DNA of 64,000 nt from Maridesulfovibrio zosterae DSM 11974 (GTDB lineage Bacteria > Desulfobacterota > Desulfovibrionia > Desulfovibrionales > Desulfovibrionaceae), in the NCBI RefSeq assembly GCF_000425265.1, contig NZ_AUDC01000015.1, positions 1 to 64,000 of the forward strand. The letters are read 5' to 3'. Below the pieces are notes generated by a model. That model was not told the DNA's origin. It was given only the letters and a program-made list of their open reading frames with translations, and did not search any database. Each line of letters starts with the position of its first letter. Position 1 is the stretch's first letter. Below are positions 55,605-63,101 of the stretch, in pieces. A program made the position numbers and the translations under genes.

Positions 55605-55871
55605 ATGAACACTTTTCCACAAGACTCTACAAGTGCGTACAAAAAAGAAAAAAAAACATTCCGCCAATGCAAGGACTGCCCTTTAGTTCCCAGCACAACT
55701 AAAACCGTTGCAAAAATAGGAATGGTTGCCACTCTGGGGGCATCAGCAGCCTCTGGAATATTGAAATTCAAAGGGGCAAGACCCTTGCATATATGGGCTT
55801 CTTTTGCCTTTATTGGATTTACAGCGTTGCACTATGCGGTATCCCAGAAACCCAAAAGGACAGCTAAATGA
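55605..55871 (+). CDS. Small two-helix membrane protein preceding the second ATPase
   Basis: An 88-residue protein with a short Cys pair (QCKDCP, about residues 25-30) and two hydrophobic helices (about 40-56 and 63-79). The second contains a histidine pair (LHIWASFAFIGFTALHYAV) reminiscent of haem- or metal-binding membrane helices of the DUF4405 kind. It overlaps the following ATPase gene (ATGA). Placement directly before a P1B ATPase recalls small Fez membrane proteins of ferrosome loci. No clear ribosome binding site. Confidence 0.62.
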   Translation: MNTFPQDSTSAYKKEKKTFRQCKDCPLVPSTTKTVAKIGMVATLGASAASGILKFKGARPLHIWASFAFIGFTALHYAVSQKPKRTAK

Positions 55872-57997
55872 CCGGAATTCCCCATAGAAAAAAACCTTTC
55901 GAAATTGTTCATGAACTGCCCCGCAGAATAAGGCTTAAATCCTTGATCATGCTGGCTCCAGCATTGGACCTAAACTATCTGCAGGCAAAAATTGAATCCC
56001 TTAATGGTGTTCGTTCTGTGAGAATCAACGGTCCTGCTTTTTCAATTACCGTAGAATACGATGGGACCCCTCCTGTACGTTCGACAATACTTCAAGAACT
56101 AAATTTCATTCCTGATGAAGCTTTTTTAAAGGAAAACACAAAAGAACATGGTGTTGATCTGATTGAGGTTGGTGCCAAAACCGCTGTAGCTGCTTTTACT
56201 CCCTTTCTTCCACTGCCTGTACAGGCGGCTACAAGCTGGATGCTGGCCATTCCAGGCATTACGAAAGGACTTGAAACTCTATTTGATCGAGGCGTGAAGA
56301 TAGAAGTTCTGGACGGAACTGTTAAAGCTCTTTCACTGCTCCGCGGTGACTATTTCACTTCCAACTCTGTAGGTGCTTTGCTCAGTCTGGGAGAATACCT
56401 AGAAGATGAATCTGAACAAAAATCTACTGATTTACTGAAAACTCTTTTGAAGCCGCAGATTGAAAAAATCTGGATTGAGCAGGACGGTAGAGAAGTCGAA
56501 ATTGATTTCAAAGAATTAAAGGCCGGTGACATTGTGGTTTGCGGAGTAGGAGAACTTATTCCAGTTGAAGGAACGGTCATTAAAGGTGATGGCTTAGTCA
56601 ATCAAAGTTCTATAACGGGGGAATCATTCCCTGTACATCTACAATCAGGAGACCTGACCCTTTCAGGAGCAGTTGTGGAGGAAGGAACTCTTAAAATCAG
56701 GGCAGATAAAGTAGGTGCAGAAACAGGAATGGCACGCATCAACCGTTTCCTTGAAACCTCACTGCGATCACAATCAAAAAGCCAGATTGAGTCTGCTGAA
56801 CTTGCTGACAAATTAGTACCACTGACCTTTGGTGCCGGGCTTGGTGTATACGCACTAACCAAAGATGCAGCACGCGCAGCATCTGTTTTAACAGTCGATT
56901 ATTCATGTGCGATCAAACTTTCCACCCCGGTTGCCACCAGAACATCTATGTTTACCGCAAGTCAGGCTGGAGTACTGTTGAAAGGAGGTCAGGCTCTCGA
57001 CAATCTTGCTTCCATTGACACTCTTATCTTCGATAAAACGGGAACTCTCACTAAAGGAGAACTGATAGTTACAGAAATAGTTCCCATGCCCCTTTACTCA
57101 GAGGAAGAACTCCTTTCTACCGCAGCCGGAGCAGAGGAACATTATGCTCACCCCGTTGCTAAGGCAGTTGTAAATAAAGCTAAAAAACAAGGAATACCCT
57201 TACCTGAAGTCAGCGGTGTAGACTTTGTTGTCGCCCACGGAGTTTCAGCCTTTGTCGATGGCAAACGAGTCCTGGTAGGAAGCCAGCACTTTATTGAAGA
57301 AGATGAAAAAATAGATTGTTCATTTATGGAAAAGAAAGCCCGACAGCTGCGTAATGCTGGAGATAATATTGTCTTTGTTGCCATGGATGGCAAACTTTTA
57401 GGCCTGATTGCTTTGCGGGATGAACTTCGCCCGGAAGCTCTTGAAACTCTTGAAGCACTGAAAAAGGCCGGAATAAAACGAATCGAAATACTTACTGGGG
57501 ATCATCGCGAAGCAGCATTATCACTTGTGAGCCAACTTCCACCTGTAGATGCTGTTCACTGGGAGCTAAAACCGGAAGATAAAGCATCGATTGTTAAAAA
57601 TCTTAAAAAAAATGGTGCAAAAGTAGGATTCACTGGAGACGGAGTCAATGACACCCCGGCGCTTGTTTGTGCAGATGTAGGTATTTGCATGCCTTCAGGA
57701 GCAGATCTGGCCAAAGAATCAGCGCAGGTTGTAATGCTCAATGAAGATCTGCGAACCCTTGTAGAAGCTCATAGCATTGCCTGTAACAATAGAGAGACAT
57801 TAAGTTCATGCCTGTGGTCTGCTGTGGTTATCAATACCTCAACACTAATACTTGCGGGTATGGGGAAACTATCGACTTTTACAGCCGCCATGACCCATAA
57901 CCTAAGTACAGTCGGCATTCTTAGTTACGCTGCATTTAAAACCTCATCAACATCGTATAAAAAAGCTCTCTCGACAAGGCTAAAGGAGCTCGCCTAA
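55868..57997 (+). CDS. P1B-type ATPase with SCA in place of CPC (ferrosome FezB-like candidate)
   Basis: A 709-residue P-type ATPase. Near the N-terminus lies HELPRRIRLK, a variant of the motif in two other proteins of the locus. The membrane metal motif is Ser346-Cys347-Ala348 (YSCAIKLSTP) instead of CPC. Phosphorylation Asp389 is in DKTGTLTKGE, the HP motif is HYAHPVAKAV, and the hinge is GDGVNDTPALVCADVGICM. The last helices contain MTHNLSTVGI. Known ferrosome ATPases belong to an unusual P1B subgroup, so a FezB-like role is inferred. It is followed without a gap by the FeoA-repeat gene. Confidence 0.82.
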   Translation: MTGIPHRKKPFEIVHELPRRIRLKSLIMLAPALDLNYLQAKIESLNGVRSVRINGPAFSITVEYDGTPPVRSTILQELNFIPDEAFLKENTKEHGVDLIEVGAKTAVAAFTPFLPLPVQAATSWMLAIPGITKGLETLFDRGVKIEVLDGTVKALSLLRGDYFTSNSVGALLSLGEYLEDESEQKSTDLLKTLLKPQIEKIWIEQDGREVEIDFKELKAGDIVVCGVGELIPVEGTVIKGDGLVNQSSITGESFPVHLQSGDLTLSGAVVEEGTLKIRADKVGAETGMARINRFLETSLRSQSKSQIESAELADKLVPLTFGAGLGVYALTKDAARAASVLTVDYSCAIKLSTPVATRTSMFTASQAGVLLKGGQALDNLASIDTLIFDKTGTLTKGELIVTEIVPMPLYSEEELLSTAAGAEEHYAHPVAKAVVNKAKKQGIPLPEVSGVDFVVAHGVSAFVDGKRVLVGSQHFIEEDEKIDCSFMEKKARQLRNAGDNIVFVAMDGKLLGLIALRDELRPEALETLEALKKAGIKRIEILTGDHREAALSLVSQLPPVDAVHWELKPEDKASIVKNLKKNGAKVGFTGDGVNDTPALVCADVGICMPSGADLAKESAQVVMLNEDLRTLVEAHSIACNNRETLSSCLWSAVVINTSTLILAGMGKLSTFTAAMTHNLSTVGILSYAAFKTSSTSYKKALSTRLKELA

Positions 57998-58710
57998 TGA
58001 TTACTGAACTGAATAATGCCCCTATTGAGACGCCGCTGATACTAAGAAGAATAACCAGTGATAATCTTAAAAATAATTTTGAGCGCATGGGCTTGCATGA
58101 AGGCAGTGAACTGGAAGTAATGTCTGAAGATTCTGCCCTGCATCCAGTAAGAATACGTGGTCCTAAGGGAGAAGCTCTTCTCGCGGCAGGTATGGCATCA
58201 AAGGTGATCATCCATCATGACGACGGACATATCACTCCTGTATTTGAAATGAGCCCCGGTGAAAAAGGTCATATTGAAGGGCTTACTGCCGGTTCACATC
58301 TTATGGAAAGCTTAAAAATACTTGGGATCAGCGAAGGAGATAATATTGAACTCATACGCTGTCTGCCTCCTATGGAATATAAAGCCAATGTGGACGGCAC
58401 TCAGTATAGACTGACTGAAGGTATGGCTGCCAAAATATGGGGTGACTGCGGTAAAGAAGAATGTCAACTTGCCACCTGCGGTAAAGGGCGACCCTTTACT
58501 GTTAAACATATTTTAGGTGGTCCAAGAGCTGTTCAAAACATAGGAGGAACAGGTATTAATCCAGGTTCAATAATCATCTTAGAGTCTGTCCAACCTGCGA
58601 AGGAACTATGTATGGATAACGGACAACGTCTTATTATCCATAGCAAAGAAGGACTGCGCCTGCATTTACGCCGTGATCAAGCTGAGAAATTATTTGTTGA
58701 AATCAAATAG
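57997..58710 (+). CDS. Triple FeoA-domain protein
   Basis: A 237-residue soluble protein made of three FeoA-like (SH3-like) domains: about 10-78, 88-148 and 165-237. Repeated points are the G-L/I-x-x-G-S/D turn (MGLHEGSELE, LGISEGDNIE, TGINPGSIII) and the late G-M-A / L-R strand. A Cys cluster (CGKEECQLATCGKG, about 151-164) lies between domains 2 and 3. FeoA normally is a single 75-residue partner of the ferrous iron transporter FeoB, and no feoB is present. It shares its first base with the ATPase stop and ends the operon. Confidence 0.78.
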   Translation: MITELNNAPIETPLILRRITSDNLKNNFERMGLHEGSELEVMSEDSALHPVRIRGPKGEALLAAGMASKVIIHHDDGHITPVFEMSPGEKGHIEGLTAGSHLMESLKILGISEGDNIELIRCLPPMEYKANVDGTQYRLTEGMAAKIWGDCGKEECQLATCGKGRPFTVKHILGGPRAVQNIGGTGINPGSIIILESVQPAKELCMDNGQRLIIHSKEGLRLHLRRDQAEKLFVEIK

Positions 58711-58839
58711 TCAGTGTAGACACCTTTTATTAAAATATTTTAACCAGATAAGTAGATTACTTCATAGCACAATAAACCAGCTATTTGTTTATATTAACTT
58801 AATTCATTGCATATAAGATTCTTTATCAAAAAAACTCCA

Positions 58840-58876
58840 ATACCACAGTATGTTAACATACTGTGGTATTTTTTTA
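58840..58876 (+). terminator. Intrinsic terminator of the iron operon
   Basis: A perfect 30-base palindrome (arms 58840-58854 and 58855-58869) is followed by seven T. Confidence 0.92.
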
Positions 58877-59004
58877 TCTGTAGCCAATGGTAAGGATTTG
58901 ACTACGCCATGAATATTTCTTTTTAAGTTAAAAATCACATTCCTTAAATACAGCACGAAAACAAGCCGTCATCCTTAACCTCATGCACTCTCCGAGATAG
59001 CTTT

Positions 59005-59021
59005 TATCTATACTATAGATA
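59005..59021. promoter_or_regulatory. 17-bp palindrome upstream of fdhA
   Basis: TATCTATA-C-TATAGATA is a perfect 8-1-8 inverted repeat about 210 bases before fdhA. It has the size of a dimeric repressor or activator site. The protein is unknown. Confidence 0.45.
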
Positions 59022-59233
59022 GACTGTTCTTATCGATTAAATCCTTAAATCTGCTGTGGTTGGGGCTCTAAAAATTTTCTTAGAGCGTAGCATCTTCCAT
59101 TTTTTCTTATACGTGTTTTTTTTAACATATTGTAATAACATGTTTTTTTGTTAAAGTGATCCCCACTAGTCAATATCCATTTCTCAATTCTGCAGTGGCA
59201 ATACCGCTTCTGCTCAACCAAGGAGGCCATCCC

Positions 59234-62200
59234 ATGAAATGTGACCGCCGAAGATTTTTGAAGCTCACAGCCTCGTCAGCAGCGTGCCTTTCCCTGGCCC
59301 AACTCGGAGTCAGCCTGACTCCGATCAAAAGCTATGCTGCCGGCCTGAAAATTGACGGAGCGAAAGAAATATTAACCGTCTGTCCGTTCTGCTCAGTGAG
59401 CTGTTTTGCCATCGGGTATGTAAAAAACGGGAAGCTGATAAACGTTGAAGGTGACCCGGATTACCCCATCAACGAAGGTTCTCTATGCGCCAAAGGCGCA
59501 GCCATGTTCACCATGACCACTTCGCACCACAGGGTGCAAAAACCCATGTACCGCGCTCCTTACAGCGACAAGTGGGAAGAAAAAAGCTGGGATTGGATGA
59601 TCGACCGCATCGCCCGCCGTGTTAAGGATACCCGAGACAAGGAATTTATCCCCAAAAACAAGGCAGGACAAAACGTCAACCGTCTGGAATCAATGTTCTT
59701 GATGGGAACATCCCATGCCAGCAACGAGGAATGTGCGCTGACTCACCAGTTTGCCCGTGGTCTTGGAGTGGTGCACATGGACCATCAGGCTCGAGTTTGT
59801 CACAGTTCCACTGTAGCGGCACTCGGCGAAAGCTTTGGTCGTGGTGCCATGACCAATCACTGGATCGACATCAAGAATGCCGACTCCATTTTGATTATGG
59901 GCAGTAATGCCGCGGAACACCATCCTATATCTTTCAAATGGGTACTGCGAGCCAAAGATAAGGGTGCCACCGTTATGCACGTTGACCCCAAATTCTCTAG
60001 GACCTCGGCACGCTCAGACTTCCATGTTCCTTTGCGGTCAGGAACTGACATCGCCTTTCTAGGCGGCATGATCAAGTACATCATCGAAAACAAAAAATAC
60101 TTCAATGATTACGTGGTTGAGTACACCAATGCTTCACTTATCGTAGGCAAGGACTTCGACTTCAAGGATGGCCTCTTCTCTGGATACGATCCTAAAAAGC
60201 GCTCCTACGACAAAGACAAATGGGCTTTAGAACTTGATTCCAAAGGTATTCCCAAACGCGACAAGTCCCTCAAACATCCCCGCTGTGTATTCCAGTTATT
60301 GAAAAAGCACTACTCCCGCTATTCTCTGGATAAAGTCTCAGCCACCACAGGTGTTCCCGAGGAAACTCTGCTGCGCGTGTTCAAAGCCTATACCGCCACA
60401 GGCACTGGCAAAAAAGCAGGTACTATCCTCTATGCACTGGGTTGGACTCAGCATACTGTCGGTGTGCAAAACATCCGTACCTCCGGCATCATCCAGCTAC
60501 TTCTTGGGAATATCGGTATAGCTGGCGGCGGCATCAACGCCCTGCGTGGCGAACCTAATGTCCAAGGATCTACAGACCACGCTCTGCTCTACCACATACT
60601 GCCCGGCTACATGGCCATGCCTAATGCAGACTGGTCCTCCTATGAAAAATACAACAAGGCCAACACCCCGGTCAGCAACGATCCGCAATCTGCCAACTGG
60701 TGGCAGCACAAACCCGAATACTTCGCCTCGCTGCTCAAAAGCTGGTTCGGAGAAAACGCTACTAAAGACAACGGTTTCTGCTATGAACTCTTGCCTAAAG
60801 TGGAGAAAGGAGAGGACTACTCATACCTCTTCATGTTCGACCGTATGTTCCGGGGAGAGATCACGGGTGGTTTTTTCATGGGCCTGAACCCCATGAACAG
60901 TGTTCCTAACACTAACAAAATCCGTAGAGCCATGGACAATCTGGACTGGGTTGTCTGTGCCGAGTTGCACAATTCAGAAACAACTGACAACTGGCATCGT
61001 CCAGGAAGTGATCCGAAAAAGATCAAGACCGAGTTCTTCCTGCTGCCATCTGCCCATCGCCTGGAAAAATCCGGCTCTGTAACAAACTCAGGCCGCTGGT
61101 TGCTTTGGCACGGGCAGGCCGTCCCACCTCAATTTGAAGCGCGTCCCTTCGCCGAGATGTACATTCCGATTATGAATAAGCTCCGGGAACTCTATGCCAA
61201 AGAAAGCGGAACCTTCCCAGATCCGATTCTCAAACTAGATTGGCCTGAAAAATACGATCCAGAAGATTTATGCCAGCGCATTAACGGACGTTTCACTCGC
61301 GACGTAGTGATTAAAGGCAAAAAGTATTTGAAAGGACAGCAGGTACCGAGCTTCGTAAGTCTTTCAGATGACGGGTCCACCTCAAGCCTGAACTGGCTAT
61401 ATTGTGGCAGCTGGACTGAAGAGGAAGGTAACAAGTGTCTACGCCGAGATCCAAAACAAACACCTATGCAGGAAAAAATCGGCCTGTATCCTAACTGGTC
61501 CTGGTGCTGGCCGGTCAACCGTCGCATTCTCTATAACCGTGCCTCCGTCGATCTTAACGGAAAGCCGTTCAATCCAGCCAAGGCCGTCATCGAATGGAAG
61601 GACGGAAAGTGGATAGGAGATGTTCCCGATGGAGGATGGCCACCAATGTCTACAGGCAAGGGCAGATACCCATTCATCATGCAGCAGCATGGTCTTGGTC
61701 ACATCTTCGGCCCGGGCAGACAGGACGGTCCATTCCCAGAACACTATGAGCCGGTTGAAACACCAGTGAAGAGCAATATGTTCTCCAAACAGCTCAACAG
61801 CCCGGTCTACAAGTTTACCAAAAGTGCTCCGGACCTGCTTGCTAAAGCCGCAGATCCGAAGTTTCCTATCGTATTAACGACATACAGCCTCACCGAACAC
61901 TGGTGCGGAGGTGGAGAAACCCGCAACGTACCGAACCTTCTTGAAGCCGAGCCACAGCTCTATGTAGAGATGAGCCCGGAACTGGCAAAGGAAAAAGGAA
62001 TCAAGAACGGTGAAGTAATCATTGTTGAGAGCATAAGAGGCAAAGTCGAGGCTGTCGCCATGGTCACCGTACGCATGCGTCCTCTCAAAGTTCATGGCCG
62101 CATCATTCACGAAATCGGTATGCCTTACTGTTTTGGGTGGACTACTCCAGGAAGCGGCGACTCCACTAACAGGCTCACACCTTCAGTAGGTGATCCCAAT

Positions 62201-62278
62201 ACGACTATTCCGGAATACAAGGCGTGCTGCGTGAATATCCGTAAGGCAAAGAAAGTCACTGAGCTGGCCACACCATAA
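59234..62278 (+). CDS. fdhA: Formate dehydrogenase catalytic subunit, cysteine type
   Basis: A 1014-residue molybdo- or tungstopterin formate dehydrogenase, exported folded by the Tat system (signal RRRFLKL at residues 5-11, cleavage near SYAAG). The first 4Fe-4S site is CPFCSVSC with a later Cys in GSLCAKG. The active-site residue is Cys189 in ARVCHSSTVA, where many homologues have selenocysteine, followed by FGRGAMTNHW. The C-terminal molybdopterin domain has TTYSLTEHWCGGGETRN. ATG 59234 follows AAGGAGG. Confidence 0.93.
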   Translation: MKCDRRRFLKLTASSAACLSLAQLGVSLTPIKSYAAGLKIDGAKEILTVCPFCSVSCFAIGYVKNGKLINVEGDPDYPINEGSLCAKGAAMFTMTTSHHRVQKPMYRAPYSDKWEEKSWDWMIDRIARRVKDTRDKEFIPKNKAGQNVNRLESMFLMGTSHASNEECALTHQFARGLGVVHMDHQARVCHSSTVAALGESFGRGAMTNHWIDIKNADSILIMGSNAAEHHPISFKWVLRAKDKGATVMHVDPKFSRTSARSDFHVPLRSGTDIAFLGGMIKYIIENKKYFNDYVVEYTNASLIVGKDFDFKDGLFSGYDPKKRSYDKDKWALELDSKGIPKRDKSLKHPRCVFQLLKKHYSRYSLDKVSATTGVPEETLLRVFKAYTATGTGKKAGTILYALGWTQHTVGVQNIRTSGIIQLLLGNIGIAGGGINALRGEPNVQGSTDHALLYHILPGYMAMPNADWSSYEKYNKANTPVSNDPQSANWWQHKPEYFASLLKSWFGENATKDNGFCYELLPKVEKGEDYSYLFMFDRMFRGEITGGFFMGLNPMNSVPNTNKIRRAMDNLDWVVCAELHNSETTDNWHRPGSDPKKIKTEFFLLPSAHRLEKSGSVTNSGRWLLWHGQAVPPQFEARPFAEMYIPIMNKLRELYAKESGTFPDPILKLDWPEKYDPEDLCQRINGRFTRDVVIKGKKYLKGQQVPSFVSLSDDGSTSSLNWLYCGSWTEEEGNKCLRRDPKQTPMQEKIGLYPNWSWCWPVNRRILYNRASVDLNGKPFNPAKAVIEWKDGKWIGDVPDGGWPPMSTGKGRYPFIMQQHGLGHIFGPGRQDGPFPEHYEPVETPVKSNMFSKQLNSPVYKFTKSAPDLLAKAADPKFPIVLTTYSLTEHWCGGGETRNVPNLLEAEPQLYVEMSPELAKEKGIKNGEVIIVESIRGKVEAVAMVTVRMRPLKVHGRIIHEIGMPYCFGWTTPGSGDSTNRLTPSVGDPNTTIPEYKACCVNIRKAKKVTELATP

Positions 62279-62293
62279 GACAAGGAGACTGTC

Positions 62294-63028
62294 ATGTCCA
62301 AAACAATACTGATAGACACCTCCCGCTGCACGGCGTGCCGCGGGTGTCAGATCGCCTGTAAGGAGTGGCATGAGCTGCCCGCAAACAAGACCTATCAGGT
62401 CGGCTGGGGCAGCCACCAGAATCCGCAGGATTTGAACCCCAATAACTACAAACTGGTTCGCTTCAGCGAACACCTCGATGATGGTGTTGTCCGTTGGAAC
62501 TTCTTCCCGGATCAGTGCCGTCACTGTGAAATAGCTCCCTGTAAGGAAACTGGCGATATGTACCTTGAGGAAGCCATTGTACAGGACGATAAAACAGGTG
62601 CAATTGTCTTCACCGCCAAAACCAAAGGCTTCGACAAGAGCCAGTTTGAAGAAATCAAGGAAGCCTGTCCCTACAATATTCCAAGACGCGATGAGAAAAC
62701 CGGTGTGCTGGCCAAATGTACCATGTGTAATGACAGAATCCACAACGGTATGCCTCCGGCATGCGTAAAGGTCTGCCCGACCGGCGCGATGCAATTCGGC
62801 GAACGAGATGATATGCTCAAACTCGCAGACAAGCGTCTGGCAGAATTAAAGAAAGATTGGCCCCAAGCCCGTTTGGCCGATCCTAATTCAGTCAATGTAA
62901 TCTATCTGCTAATCGACAAACCGGAGAACTATCATGAGTTTGCCGTCAGCGAGGCCAACCTCGGACCTATGTCGAAGAAACAGTTCCTAGCTACACTGAT
63001 AAAGCCTTTCAAGGCTATGAAAGGATAA
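62294..63028 (+). CDS. fdhB: Formate dehydrogenase iron-sulfur subunit
   Basis: A 244-residue ferredoxin-like subunit with cysteines for four 4Fe-4S clusters: CTACRGCQIACKEW, CRHCEIAPCKETG, CPYNI with CTMC, and CVKVCPTGAM. It has no signal or C-terminal membrane helix, so it is carried out with FdhA and forms the soluble two-subunit periplasmic enzyme known in Desulfovibrio. CAAGGAG lies upstream, 15 bases after fdhA. Confidence 0.93.
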   Translation: MSKTILIDTSRCTACRGCQIACKEWHELPANKTYQVGWGSHQNPQDLNPNNYKLVRFSEHLDDGVVRWNFFPDQCRHCEIAPCKETGDMYLEEAIVQDDKTGAIVFTAKTKGFDKSQFEEIKEACPYNIPRRDEKTGVLAKCTMCNDRIHNGMPPACVKVCPTGAMQFGERDDMLKLADKRLAELKKDWPQARLADPNSVNVIYLLIDKPENYHEFAVSEANLGPMSKKQFLATLIKPFKAMKG

Positions 63029-63050
63029 CACCTTAAACCTTCGATAGCCG

Positions 63051-63077
63051 GCGTGGCGTCATCTCATGACGTCACGC
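63051..63077 (+). repeat. Hairpin between fdhB and fdhE
   Basis: Arms 63051-63062 and 63066-63077 pair at 11 of 12 positions with a 3-base loop. There is no T-run, so it is likely an mRNA processing or stability element that lowers fdhE relative to fdhAB. Confidence 0.55.
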
Positions 63078-63101
63078 CCCAACGGAGTCACGGAGCACCA
63101 T

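Larger units (their letters stand above)
58711..59233. other. Intergenic region before fdhA
   Basis: This 523-base gap has the terminator of the iron operon (58840-58876), a 17-bp palindrome (59005-59021) and a 7-bp hairpin (arms 59065-59071 and 59080-59086). I found no convincing promoter hexamers. A frame extending fdhA upstream to 59156 has no ribosome binding site. Confidence 0.6.

Noticed and set aside
50313-58710. A magnetosome island
   Set aside because: Apart from the MamC-like protein I recognise none of the core magnetosome genes (mamA, mamB, mamE, mamI, mamK, mamM, mamQ types).
59234-62278. Selenocysteine in the formate dehydrogenase
   Set aside because: The frame is open throughout, and the active-site codon is TGT (Cys) at 59798-59800.
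62183-62794. 203-codon minus-strand frame across fdhA and fdhB
   Set aside because: Shadow of cysteine-rich fdhB and the fdhA end.
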